DNA of 36,110 nt from Myxococcales bacterium (lineage in GTDB: Bacteria; Myxococcota_A; SURF-8): positions 1 to 36,110 of the forward strand of contig QZKR01000044.1 in assembly GCA_003598065.1 (NCBI GenBank). Direction: 5' to 3'. Below the pieces are notes generated by a model. The model was given only the letters and a program-made list of their open reading frames with translations, did no database searches and was not told the DNA's origin. Each line of letters starts with the position of its first letter. Position 1 is the stretch's first letter. The position numbers and the translations under genes were made by a program. This document shows positions 23,287 through 32,318 of this stretch, piece after piece.

Positions 23287-25148
23287 GATTCGCCCTCCCG
23301 CTCCACGATCCGCCGCATCCAGGTCTCGAAAAACAGCAGAAACCACATCTCCTGCGGCCAGTTGACTCCGCCGCTCAAATGCAGCGCCACCGCTTTTCGC
23401 ACGCCCTCCGGCTCGAAGTAGCCGCGCGCCAGCGCTCGCGGCGAAAGCACGAGATCTTGCAGCCGTTCCCGCCACTCGTTTCGCAACCACCGCTCGACAG
23501 GCGCGGTGAAGCCCTGCTTGGGCCGATAAACGATCTCGCGCGGGACGAGCCTGGCGGCGAGCTTTTTCAAGAGGTATTTCGTCGTCAACCCGCGCAGCTT
23601 CAGCGAGACGGGCAGCGCGGCGGCGAACTCGGCGACGTGATGATCCAAGAGCGGCACGCGCGTCTCCAGCCCGTGCGCCATCGACATGCGATCCACCTTC
23701 GTCAAATAATCGTCCGGCAGCACGGAGAGAGCATGCAGCTGCATGGCGTCTGAAATGTCGCCTCCGCGCGCCGCCGGCAGACCGTCGAAGACGGCGAAGC
23801 TGCGTGCGTCATCCCTGAACTCAGGCGTGAGGACCAAACGGCGGAACTCTTCCGCCAAACCGATGGCGCGCAAATAACGCTGCGGAAAGGGCAGCAGACC
23901 GCGCTCGGCGAGGCGGCGCAAGCGCGTTCGCATCGTCGCCGGCCCGGCGCTCCTCGTCGCGGCGACGGCGGCGCGCAAGAGCCAGTCGGGGGCACGCCGC
24001 ATGGCGTCCACGACGCGATACTTTTGGAAATCGACGTAGCCGCCGAAGAGTTCGTCGCCGCCGTCGCCCGTCAGCACAACCTTCACGCGCTCACGGGCCA
24101 GCCGCGAAACCAGATACGTCGGGACGGCCGAACTGTCGGCGAACGGCTCGTCGAAATGATCGACGAGCGTTTCGAGAAGGCCGGCCGCATCGGCGCGGAC
24201 GGTCAATTCCTCATGCTCCGTCCCCAGATGCGACGCGACGCGCCGGGCATAGGGCGACTCGTCGAACGCCTCCTCTTCGAAGCGGATCGAGAAGGTGCGC
24301 ACGCGGCCTTCGGCATGGCGGACCATCATCGCCGTCACCAGGCTCGAATCGACGCCGCCGGAAAGAAACGCGCCCAGCGGCACGTCGGCGACGAGATGCG
24401 CCCGCACGGCGTCCGACACCGCCGCGTCGAGCCGCTCCAGCGCCTCCGCTTCTTTCATCGGCGCTGGCTCGCGCTCGGCGAAATTCCAGTAACGGTGCAG
24501 GCGAATCCGATCATTCTCCAGCACGAGCGCGTGCGCCGGTGAAAGCTTGCGAATCCCCGCAAAGGCGGTCAGCGGCGCGGGGATGTAAGGGAGGGCGAAG
24601 GCCAGAGCGAGCGCCTCCTTATCCAGCGCGGCGCGCAAATCCGGCGCGACGGCGAGGATGGCCTTGATCTCGCTGGCGAACAGCAGACGCCCGGCGTGCA
24701 TGGCGTAGAACAGCGGCTTGATGCCGAAGCGGTCGCGCGCCAGAAGCACGCGTCCGCGCGCGGCATCGACCAGCGCGAAGGCGAACATGCCGCGCAGCTT
24801 CGTCAGTGCGTCGAGGCCGTATTCCTCGTAGGCGTGCAGAATCGCTTCGGTGTCGCTCGCCGTTCGAAAGACGTGGCCGCGCGCCGCAAGCTCGTTGCGC
24901 AGTTCGCGGAAATTGTAAATTTCTCCATTGAATGTAATCCAGATCGTCCCATCCTCGTTGGCCATCGGCTGGCCGCCGCCGGGCAGGTCGATGACGGCGA
25001 GCCGCCTCTGACCAAGGCCGCTCGGACCGTCGAGCCAACGCCCCTCGCCGTCCGGGCCGCGATGGCGCAAGGTGCGCAGCATCGCGTCGATCTCCGCCGC
25101 CGCGGGCGGAGGTCCGGCGAGGCTATGGATGCCGCAAATGCCGCACAT
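23283..25148 (-). CDS. Asparagine synthase (glutamine-hydrolysing)-type amidotransferase, copy 1
   Basis: A 621-residue class-B asparagine synthetase homologue, in full-length two-domain form. Cys2 (MCGICGI) is the glutaminase nucleophile; RHRGPDG (29-35) and FNGEIYNF (73-80) bind glutamine. The synthetase domain has the pyrophosphate loop SGGVDSS (263-269) and GDGGDELFGGY (about 366). It should move ammonia from glutamine to an adenylated carboxylate. In surface-glycan loci such enzymes (for example WbpS-like proteins) can amidate uronic acids; that role here is inferred from context. The start overlaps the upstream glycosyltransferase end by 26 nt, and the end overlaps the next gene as GTGA. 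Confidence 0.93.
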   Translation of the reverse strand: MCGICGIHSLAGPPPAAAEIDAMLRTLRHRGPDGEGRWLDGPSGLGQRRLAVIDLPGGGQPMANEDGTIWITFNGEIYNFRELRNELAARGHVFRTASDTEAILHAYEEYGLDALTKLRGMFAFALVDAARGRVLLARDRFGIKPLFYAMHAGRLLFASEIKAILAVAPDLRAALDKEALALAFALPYIPAPLTAFAGIRKLSPAHALVLENDRIRLHRYWNFAEREPAPMKEAEALERLDAAVSDAVRAHLVADVPLGAFLSGGVDSSLVTAMMVRHAEGRVRTFSIRFEEEAFDESPYARRVASHLGTEHEELTVRADAAGLLETLVDHFDEPFADSSAVPTYLVSRLARERVKVVLTGDGGDELFGGYVDFQKYRVVDAMRRAPDWLLRAAVAATRSAGPATMRTRLRRLAERGLLPFPQRYLRAIGLAEEFRRLVLTPEFRDDARSFAVFDGLPAARGGDISDAMQLHALSVLPDDYLTKVDRMSMAHGLETRVPLLDHHVAEFAAALPVSLKLRGLTTKYLLKKLAARLVPREIVYRPKQGFTAPVERWLRNEWRERLQDLVLSPRALARGYFEPEGVRKAVALHLSGGVNWPQEMWFLLFFETWMRRIVEREGES

Positions 25149-26283
25149 CGCGGCGCGCCTCCGCCACGGCGAGCAGTTCGTCCTGCACCGCCGCGATCAT
25201 CCGTTCGAGGGTGAACCGTTTGGCCACCGTTTCCGCCGCGCGCGCCCCGAGGGCCGCCGCCCGCTCGCGATCGCCGAGGACGAAGCCCAGCGCCTCGGCC
25301 AGCGCCTCCGCGTCGGAGGCCGGAACGAGCAGGCCGTCCCTTTTGTCGCTCACGACTTCGCCGACGCCGCCCACCGTCGTGGCCACGCAGGGCAGGCCGA
25401 ACTGCATCGCCTCCAGAAGCGCCGTCGGCAGGCTTTCCATGACGCTCGGCAGCACGAAGGCGTCCGCCGCGCCGTAAAGCGGCCGGCAGTCGTCCACCGC
25501 GCCGAGGAAAAACACCGTATTGTACAAACGCCGCCGGTGCATCTGGTCGAGGAGATCCTTGTAAAGCGGGCCCTCGCCCGCCAGGGCGAGGACGAACTCC
25601 GTTCCGCGTTCCTGCAACCTGGCCGCCGCTTCCAGCAATGTCGCGTGTCCTTTCTCGGCGGCAAGCCGCGCGACGCAAAGAATCAGCGGCCGGTTGGCCG
25701 GCAGGCCGACCTGAGAGCGCGTGTGGGCGCGGATCCGGCGGTACTTCTCGACATCCACCGGCGGCAGGCCGTTGTAGATGACGCGCTGCTTGGCCAGCGG
25801 CAGGCGGTCCGCGAGTCCGCCGACGGCCAGGATGGCGCGCGAATTGGCGATGACGCGATCCGCCTTGCGTGCGGCGGCCACCAGCATCATCCGATCGCGT
25901 GGGCGATCGGCGACCTGCCAGCCCCGCAGGCCGACGACAAGCGGCACGCCGGCCTTCCGCGCCGCCCATCCGACGACCAGGTTGGCGTGCAGGTGATTGG
26001 TGAAGACGATGTCGATTTGCTTTTCCTGCAAGTGCCGTTTCATCCGCCGGACCATGGCCAGCCATTTGAAGGGGCGGCGGGTCGAAGGCGCGGGAAAAGC
26101 GGTTACCGGCACATCGGCGGGGATGAACTTCGCCAGCGGACCATCGGCGTCGAACACGCCGAGTTCGACCGCGAACCGCTTGCGGTCCAGATGCTCGCAG
26201 AGCCGGACGACGAAGCGCTCCGTGCCTCCGACGTCCAGCGAATCCGTGAACAGAAACAAGCGCAGCGGCCGGTCGATGCTCAT
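25123..26283 (-). CDS. Glycosyltransferase family 4 protein
   Basis: A 386-residue GT4 enzyme. It opens RLFLFTDSLDVGGTERFVVRL, the usual acceptor-side glycine/glutamate segment, and has ILCVARLAAEKGHATLLEA (donor-domain start) and the EX7E-type motif PSVMESLPTALLEAMQFGLPCVAT. GGAGGTGA, close to a consensus ribosome binding site, ends 4 nt before the ATG and lies inside the 3' end of the preceding amidotransferase gene. It sits between the two amidotransferase genes, which may mean that the sugar it adds is the amidated one (speculative). Confidence 0.92.
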   Translation of the reverse strand: MSIDRPLRLFLFTDSLDVGGTERFVVRLCEHLDRKRFAVELGVFDADGPLAKFIPADVPVTAFPAPSTRRPFKWLAMVRRMKRHLQEKQIDIVFTNHLHANLVVGWAARKAGVPLVVGLRGWQVADRPRDRMMLVAAARKADRVIANSRAILAVGGLADRLPLAKQRVIYNGLPPVDVEKYRRIRAHTRSQVGLPANRPLILCVARLAAEKGHATLLEAAARLQERGTEFVLALAGEGPLYKDLLDQMHRRRLYNTVFFLGAVDDCRPLYGAADAFVLPSVMESLPTALLEAMQFGLPCVATTVGGVGEVVSDKRDGLLVPASDAEALAEALGFVLGDRERAAALGARAAETVAKRFTLERMIAAVQDELLAVAEARRDVRHLRHP

Positions 26284-26286
26284 CGT

Positions 26287-28137
26287 TCACCTCCTCGCCG
26301 CGGCGTGTCGCCGCCAGATGACGAACGCCAGCATCTGCCAGAGATTGGCGGAATGGTTGCGGCGGCCGGAAAGATGCTCGTCCAGAAGCGCCCGGACCGC
26401 GGCCGGCCGATAGACGCCGCCGGCGCGCAGCGAGGCTTCCGACAATTCCGTCTCTACCAGCGGGCGCAGGTCGCGGCGGAACCATTCGGCGAGCGGCACG
26501 CCGAAACCCTGCTTGCGGCGATGCACGAGCGACTTCGGCAGATGGCGTTCGAGGGCCCGCTTGAGCACGGCCTTGCGCACGCCGCGCCGCCTTTTGAAAT
26601 GCGCCGGCAGGCGGAAAGCGAATTCGACGACGTCCTTATCCAACAGCGGCACGCGGGTTTCCAGCGACACGGCCATCGACATGCGATCGACCTTGGTCAG
26701 GATGTCGCCGGGCAGGTAGGTTTGCATGTCGATGAGCTGCAAGCGCGTCAAGGGCCCGATGCCGGCCGGCGGTTCGGCGAGCCGTCTCATGAAGTCGATC
26801 GTCGCTTCGCCGTCGCAGGCGGCGAGCACGTCGTCGCAGAGCAGCGTCGCCTGGCGCAACGGCCCCAGCATCAGCAACGCATATTCCTCCTGATCCATCG
26901 CCAGGGCGCGCAGAAGGTTCTTGCCGCGCCAGCGGGCCGGGAGCCGCTCGGCGAGCCGGCGAAATCCGTCGCGCCGCAGCCTTTGGGGCAAGCGGCGCAG
27001 CCACGCCTCGCGGCGGACGAGATCATACTTGCCGTAGCCGCCGAACAGCTCGTCGCCGCCGTCGCCGGAGAGCGCCACGGTTACGTGGGCGCGGGTCGCC
27101 TTGGAGACGAGATAGGTCGGCAGCGCCGAGGAATCGGCGAAAGGTTCGCCGAAGCGCGGCGTCAACTCGTAGACGAGCTTTGCCGCCTCGACGGGCATGA
27201 GGCTTTCGGCGTGCGTCGCGCCGACCCGCGCCGCGACGGCGCGAGCGTAACGCCGCTCGTCGTAATCGGCTTCGGAGAAGCCGACGGTGAAGGCCCGGGC
27301 GTCGCCCGCCGCCGCCATGTGCGCCACGACCAGCGAGGAATCGACGCCGCCCGAGAGAAACGCGCCCACGGGGACGTCGGCGACAAGCTGGCGGCGCACG
27401 GCCCGACCGACGAGGGCGTCCAGTTCCTCCGCCGCCTCCGCGAACGTACCGCCGAAAGGCTCGCCGATCCGCGGCCGCCAGTAGCGGCGGACGTGCAGAC
27501 CGCCGTCATCGATGATCGCCAGGCAGCCCGGAGGCAATTTTTCCGCTTCCGTGTATACGGTCAGCGGATCGGGAACGTAGAACAACGCCGTGTAATGAAA
27601 CAACGCCTGCGGGTTGAGCGACAATCGCGCGGCCAGCTCCGGCACGGCGGCGATCGCCCCGAGTTCGGAAGCGAAGGCGATCGTCTCGCCGAAACGGGCG
27701 ACGTACAGCGGCTTGACGCCGACGTGATCGCGCGCCAGCAGCACGCGCCGGCGCGGGGCGTCGTAGAGGGCGAAGGCGAACATGCCGTTGAGCGATTCGA
27801 CCATCCGCTCGCCTTCGTCTTCGTAGAGGTGGACGAGCGTTTCCGTATCGCTCTGCGTGGCGAAGCGGTGGCCGCGCCTGATGAGCCCGTCGCGCAGTTC
27901 GCGGAAATTGTAGATCTCGCCGTTGAAGACGACGACGATCGATCCGTCCTCGTTGCCGATCGGTTGCCGGCCGCCGGCAAGGTCGATGATCGACAGCCGG
28001 CGATGGCCGAGCGCAACGTCGTCGGCGAAATAATCGCCCTCGTCGTCCGGCCCGCGATGCGCCATCGCCGCGCCCATGGCGGCGATCGCGGCCCGCCGGT
28101 CGCCGTCGTAACGCCAGAGTCCCGCGATGCCGCACAT
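26287..28137 (-). CDS. Asparagine synthase (glutamine-hydrolysing)-type amidotransferase, copy 2
   Basis: A 616-residue protein with the same two-domain plan as the enzyme at 23283. Cys2 (MCGIAGL) is the glutaminase nucleophile, with HRGPDDEG, FNGEIYNF, the pyrophosphate loop SGGVDSS (262-268) and GDGGDELFGGYGKY. The ATG at 28137 is chosen because Cys2 must follow the initiator Met; it has GGAG 8 nt upstream, and 17 extra codons further upstream would block the N-terminal cysteine. It starts 1 nt after the glycosyltransferase stop and ends 3 nt before the next glycosyltransferase. The two copies are clearly homologous but diverged, so not a recent tandem duplication. They may act on different carboxylates. 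Confidence 0.93.
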   Translation of the reverse strand: MCGIAGLWRYDGDRRAAIAAMGAAMAHRGPDDEGDYFADDVALGHRRLSIIDLAGGRQPIGNEDGSIVVVFNGEIYNFRELRDGLIRRGHRFATQSDTETLVHLYEDEGERMVESLNGMFAFALYDAPRRRVLLARDHVGVKPLYVARFGETIAFASELGAIAAVPELAARLSLNPQALFHYTALFYVPDPLTVYTEAEKLPPGCLAIIDDGGLHVRRYWRPRIGEPFGGTFAEAAEELDALVGRAVRRQLVADVPVGAFLSGGVDSSLVVAHMAAAGDARAFTVGFSEADYDERRYARAVAARVGATHAESLMPVEAAKLVYELTPRFGEPFADSSALPTYLVSKATRAHVTVALSGDGGDELFGGYGKYDLVRREAWLRRLPQRLRRDGFRRLAERLPARWRGKNLLRALAMDQEEYALLMLGPLRQATLLCDDVLAACDGEATIDFMRRLAEPPAGIGPLTRLQLIDMQTYLPGDILTKVDRMSMAVSLETRVPLLDKDVVEFAFRLPAHFKRRRGVRKAVLKRALERHLPKSLVHRRKQGFGVPLAEWFRRDLRPLVETELSEASLRAGGVYRPAAVRALLDEHLSGRRNHSANLWQMLAFVIWRRHAAARR

Positions 28138-28138
28138 G

Positions 28139-29380
28139 TCAATTCTCCACGAAGCATTCGGGACGCAGCCGGCGATACGCCGCGTCAAACGTTTTCATGC
28201 ACGACTCCCACGACAAACGCCGCACCGCCGCGCGCCGGCAGCGGGCGCGCAGGGCTTCGCGGTCGCTTCCCTCCCACCCGGCGAAAAATCTCCGCGCCGC
28301 CCCGGCATAGGCTTTCCCGTCCAAGGTCTCGACGACAACGCCCAATTTCTCCTGCCGAACGAGAGCGGACAGATCGCCCACGCCTTCCGATATCGCCAGC
28401 GGCAAACCGCAGGCCAGGTATTCCGCCGCCTTGACCGGACTGGCGACGGCGTTCACGAGCGACGGCTCGCGCAACAGCAGCCCGAGATCGGCCGCATTCA
28501 ACCAGCGCGGCACTTCGGCGTGCGGCACGCGCCGAACGGCGGAAGAATCGCCCAGATCCGCCTCCGACAAGGCGGAACGCACCGCCTCGGGATCGGTGGT
28601 GAGGACAAGCGCAAACACATCCGGCCGGATTTCTCGCGCGGCCTGGACGAATCGCAGCACCTCATCGAAGACGTGATAGCCCTGCGCCGATCCGACGAAA
28701 GCGATCACGGGCCGGTCGCCGACGCCGATTTCGGCGCGGATCCCGGCGCGTGCGTTCTCGTCGATGCGGAATTCGTTCGTATCCGCGCAAGACGGCGTAA
28801 CGAGAATTTTGTCTTCCGCCGCGCCGTACTCGTCGATCACATAGCGTTTGAAGGCCTCGGAAACGACGAACGTCAGATCGGCATCCAAGACCGCGCGGCG
28901 CTCGTCGTCAACGAAACGGCGGTAGGCGGGATCGCTTTCCGATGCTCCGCCGTAAAGGTATTCCGCCGCCTGGACGCCGTGCAGATCGGCGACGACGGGA
29001 CGCCGCAGCAGCCGGCCGACGCTCAAGGCCAGCCGTATCGCCGTCAGATGATGGGCGTGGAGGATGTCGGCGCGACGCGCCAGAGCCGCGAGCATCATCG
29101 CCGCTCCATCGAGCATACGCCGCAGGGGCCGAAAGGAATCTCGCGTTTCGGCGAAAGTCGGCACGGGGACGAGTCGCGCGCCCGCCGAACGGCACAGGTC
29201 ATCCAGCGCGAGCCGGCCGGAAGCCTGGCGCGAAAACTCCGTGTAGTTCTCGAAGGCGAGCAGCGTCAGCGGATAACCGCGCCGGGCAAGCTCCGCGACT
29301 TCGGCGCGCACCTGTTCGGCGAATCCCGTCGTGCGGAACATGTTGCCATAAGTAATATAAAGGATTGACGGCCGCTTCAT
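28139..29380 (-). CDS. Glycosyltransferase family 4 protein (divergent)
   Basis: A 413-residue GT-B glycosyltransferase. The N-terminal half reads ILYITYGNMFRTTGFAEQVRAEVAEL, with DILHAHHLTAIRLAL and PVVADLHGVQ typical of GT4 acceptor domains. The donor side has RPVIAFVGSAQGYHVFDEVLRF and SPVKAAEYLACGLPLAIS, where a conserved glutamate is kept but the EX7E spacing is less regular than in the other two. The ATG abuts the flippase stop codon directly, and GGAGGA stands 8 nt upstream. Donor and acceptor are unknown. Confidence 0.88.
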   Translation of the reverse strand: MKRPSILYITYGNMFRTTGFAEQVRAEVAELARRGYPLTLLAFENYTEFSRQASGRLALDDLCRSAGARLVPVPTFAETRDSFRPLRRMLDGAAMMLAALARRADILHAHHLTAIRLALSVGRLLRRPVVADLHGVQAAEYLYGGASESDPAYRRFVDDERRAVLDADLTFVVSEAFKRYVIDEYGAAEDKILVTPSCADTNEFRIDENARAGIRAEIGVGDRPVIAFVGSAQGYHVFDEVLRFVQAAREIRPDVFALVLTTDPEAVRSALSEADLGDSSAVRRVPHAEVPRWLNAADLGLLLREPSLVNAVASPVKAAEYLACGLPLAISEGVGDLSALVRQEKLGVVVETLDGKAYAGAARRFFAGWEGSDREALRARCRRAAVRRLSWESCMKTFDAAYRRLRPECFVEN

Positions 29381-30877
29381 CTACGCCCGTCCTCCGCGCC
29401 GCCCGGCCGCCAGGGCTGTTACGAAAGCGGCGATCTGCCGCCGTTCGGGAGGCGTAAAAACGCCCAAAACCCACAGCGTCGCCGGATACAACAAGACGAT
29501 CGCCGTGCGCAGACCCAGGTTGCCTACGGGCGATCCCGTTTCGACAAGCCGCGCAAGACCGTAATGGACGCCGGCCGCGGCGATCGGCGCGATCAAACGG
29601 CGCAAGGGATACGGAACGGGATAGACCTTCTGCGCCGCCAGGTAAGCGGCGACGGTCATCGTCAGGTAGGCGCCGGCCAGCGCCGCCACCGCGCCCCAGG
29701 CGCCGAACGGCGGCGCCAGGAGAAAATTGAGCCCGAGATTGACGGCCAGCGAGAAAACGATGATCGCCGCGCGGCGGCTCGTCTTCTTCGCCAGATCGAG
29801 ACCGAGCGAGACGATGCGGTAGACGCCGAACAGCGCGTGGCAGAGGCCGATCGCGCCGATATAGAGAGCGGCCGAACGGTAACGGGCGTCGATGGCGATA
29901 ACCATGGCGTCGTCGATGAGCGCCGCGAGCCCGATCACGCTCCAGAGCACGACGAGCGCGAAATAGACGAGCACGTTGCCGTAAACCGTTCCCGCGCCGG
30001 GCTCCTGGGCCAGCTTGTACTTCATCGGCGACCAGGTCATGTCGAAGGGCGTGACGACGAGGATGCTGATCGCCGAACCGAATTGGAGGGCGAGCGAAAA
30101 GACGCCCGTCTCGTCAAAGGTCGAGAAGGCGCGCAGAAAATAGAGGCTCGACGAAGAAATGAGATAGGCCGCGAGCGAAGCGGGAACAAGCGGTCCGCCG
30201 AAGGACAGCGCCTCGGCGAACAGCCGGCGGTCGAAGGTCGGCGCGATCCGGCGCGCGAGATAGGGCGCGGCGAGCACGAACGCGAAAACATTGGCCGCCA
30301 ACGTCGCCCACAGCACGCCCTCGACGCCGGCCGCCAGCACGACGACGAAGAAAATGTTGAGGCTCAAAGCTCCGCCGATCTGCGCGATGGACAGCGCGAC
30401 GTACCAGCCGGAGCGCTCCTCGATGCGCAAGAGCGCCATGACGAAGGCGGTCAGGCCGGAAACGACGAGCGTCGCCGCGGCGATGCGGAAATAGCCGGCG
30501 AAGGCGGCATCGTCCAAGACCAGCGCCGCCAGCGGACCGGCCAAAGCGAAAAGCGGCAGCGCAAACAGCGCCAGCGAGACGACAAGCGAAACGAAGATCG
30601 TGCTCGTCAGGGCGCGGGCTTCGGCGCGATCGGCCTGCTGGTAGAAGAAGCGGAAAAGCGACTCCACCAGCCCGAGAGAAGCGGCGATCGAAACGAGTTG
30701 CAGCGTAATGCCGACGAGACGAAGCCGGCCATAACCGTCGGGAGCGATGAAACGCGTGTAGAGCGGCGTGAGCAGGAGGGCGAGCGCGCTGGTCCCCACG
30801 AAGCCGAGGCCGTAAACGAAGCTGTGGCGCAACAGTCGTCCGTAAGGGCCGGCGTTCGCTGGCCGCGCTTCAGTCAT
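29381..30877 (-). CDS. Polysaccharide flippase (Wzx/MATE-like)
   Basis: A 498-residue membrane protein with roughly 12-14 hydrophobic segments and the start typical of lipid-linked oligosaccharide flippases (HSFVYGLGFVGTSALALLLTPLYTRFI, then DGYGRLRLV). It should move the undecaprenyl-linked repeat unit from the cytoplasmic to the periplasmic face of the inner membrane. Its presence points to a Wzx/Wzy-dependent rather than ABC-exported polysaccharide; no Wzy polymerase was recognised in the window, so it may lie outside. The start overlaps the CapK-like gene by 8 nt. The gene name wzx is functional and not assigned, because sequence identity in this family is low. Confidence 0.9.
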   Translation of the reverse strand: MTEARPANAGPYGRLLRHSFVYGLGFVGTSALALLLTPLYTRFIAPDGYGRLRLVGITLQLVSIAASLGLVESLFRFFYQQADRAEARALTSTIFVSLVVSLALFALPLFALAGPLAALVLDDAAFAGYFRIAAATLVVSGLTAFVMALLRIEERSGWYVALSIAQIGGALSLNIFFVVVLAAGVEGVLWATLAANVFAFVLAAPYLARRIAPTFDRRLFAEALSFGGPLVPASLAAYLISSSSLYFLRAFSTFDETGVFSLALQFGSAISILVVTPFDMTWSPMKYKLAQEPGAGTVYGNVLVYFALVVLWSVIGLAALIDDAMVIAIDARYRSAALYIGAIGLCHALFGVYRIVSLGLDLAKKTSRRAAIIVFSLAVNLGLNFLLAPPFGAWGAVAALAGAYLTMTVAAYLAAQKVYPVPYPLRRLIAPIAAAGVHYGLARLVETGSPVGNLGLRTAIVLLYPATLWVLGVFTPPERRQIAAFVTALAAGRRGGRA

Positions 30878-32318
30878 CCGCCCCCCAACTCGGTGCGGCG
30901 CAGTAAGGACCGGCGATCGGCAAACGTTGGATCAGGTGGCGCTGTTTGCCCGAAGCCGTCTTGTCGATGGCGTCCACGTATTCCAGGGCGATCTCGACCT
31001 GGCCGTGGCCGTTGCGATGGAACTCGGCAAGCAGTTCGGCGGCGTCCTGCTCGCCGAAGCCCGGCCCGCGTACGACGCGGAAAACCAGCCGGCCCGCTTC
31101 GCGCTGCTCGAACTGCATCGCCCGCATGCGCTCGTAGGCGGCCATGTGACGGCCGAAGCTGAACGACGTCAGCGGGATCAGACCGCCGTCGCGGCGCACG
31201 ATCACGTCCTGGCCGCGGCCGAGTACGAAACCCAAGGCGGGGAAGTCGTGACCGCAGCCCGCGGAGCGGGCGCGGCGCACGCGAACATAGTCGTCGGTGC
31301 GGTAACGCAGCAGCGGGAACGCATAGTTGAAAAGGCAGGTCCCGACGATCTCGCCGATTTCGCCGTCTTGCGCCGGTTCATCCGATCCCGGCCGCAGAAA
31401 CTCGACCACGGCGTACTCTGGCATCAGGTGATACTCGGCGCTCGTCGCGCATTCCGTAGCCAGCGCCGCGCCCTCGGCGAGGCCGTAATGGCTGAAAACA
31501 CGGCATCTGAAAACGCGTTCGAGCAGGGCGCGCTGATGCGGATAGACGGGCTCGGAGCCGAGCAGCACGGCCGTCAGTGTTGCGCCCAATTCCGCTTGCG
31601 CCTCGTCCAGCAACTGCGCCAAAAGCAGCGCCGACGTCGGATAGGCGTGGAGGAAGCGCGGTTTGAAGCGGCGCACGGCTTCCAGCAGCTTGGGCAGCGC
31701 CTCGCGCCCGAGATGGTAGGGCGAGACGCGCATGACGTTCTCACGGCGGTCGATCCGCCAGATGCGGCCGGAGGCGAGCCGCCGCTCATCGACGACGTTG
31801 CCGCGAATTTGCAGCATCGGTTCGCCGACGCGCCATCCGGCCCATCGCCAGGCGCGGGCGATGAAGGCGCGTTCGATCTCCCAGGAGGCGTCGTCGCGAT
31901 ACAGCGCCATCGGCTCGCCGGTGGAGCCGCCGGTGGTGAATTTCGTCGCCGGGCCGGACAACGAGACCGGATCGGCGCGCAGCGCGTCGAGGTTGGCGCG
32001 AACGAGATCCTTCGTCAACGGCGGGATGCGGGTCAAAAAAGAGAGAGCGGCGCAATCGGCGGAACGGATCCCCCGCTCGGCGAAGAGGCGTCGCCAGTAA
32101 GGCACATGCGCCTCGCCATGAGCGAGAAGTCGCCGCAGTTGGGCGAGTTGATAAACCGCCTGCCGCGCCGCCGGCCAATGCTGGCTTTCGTCGAGAAAGG
32201 CCAGCCAGGCGCGAAACAAGGGCGGCGTCCGCCGCGAGGCGGGCAGAAACGGCGTCCGACCGAGCAAGGCGCGCCAGACGCGGCCGGGCCAATCGCGACG
32301 GATCGCTGCGCTAAGCAC
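30870..32318 (-). CDS. Phenylacetate-CoA ligase-like (CapK-type) adenylate-forming enzyme
   Basis: A 482-residue adenylate-forming enzyme of the CapK group, often found in capsule and exopolysaccharide loci. It shows the P-loop-like FTTGGSTGEPM, SHYGLAEGAALATEC (adenine/substrate site), FPLLRYRTDDYV, and a C-terminal lysine in DKTASGKQRHLI that matches the catalytic Lys of the superfamily. The translation start is GTG at 32318, preceded by GAGGTGGAG. It overlaps the heparinase-like gene by 8 nt and the flippase gene by 8 nt. It would activate a carboxylic acid as its AMP derivative and transfer it to CoA or an amine. It may attach an acyl or amino-acid decoration to the sugar (inference). Confidence 0.88.
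   Translation of the reverse strand: MLSAAIRRDWPGRVWRALLGRTPFLPASRRTPPLFRAWLAFLDESQHWPAARQAVYQLAQLRRLLAHGEAHVPYWRRLFAERGIRSADCAALSFLTRIPPLTKDLVRANLDALRADPVSLSGPATKFTTGGSTGEPMALYRDDASWEIERAFIARAWRWAGWRVGEPMLQIRGNVVDERRLASGRIWRIDRRENVMRVSPYHLGREALPKLLEAVRRFKPRFLHAYPTSALLLAQLLDEAQAELGATLTAVLLGSEPVYPHQRALLERVFRCRVFSHYGLAEGAALATECATSAEYHLMPEYAVVEFLRPGSDEPAQDGEIGEIVGTCLFNYAFPLLRYRTDDYVRVRRARSAGCGHDFPALGFVLGRGQDVIVRRDGGLIPLTSFSFGRHMAAYERMRAMQFEQREAGRLVFRVVRGPGFGEQDAAELLAEFHRNGHGQVEIALEYVDAIDKTASGKQRHLIQRLPIAGPYCAAPSWGADD

Noticed and set aside
25072..28434. 1120-codon open frame on the + strand opposite the amidotransferase and glycosyltransferase genes
   Set aside because: It is antisense to three clear genes. 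Its translation is Arg/Ala/Gly/His-rich without recognisable motifs, as expected for shadow frames in high-GC DNA.
29564..31162. 532-codon open frame on the + strand across the flippase and CapK genes
   Set aside because: Charged, Arg/Asp/Glu-rich shadow of membrane-protein codons; no start context and no domain.
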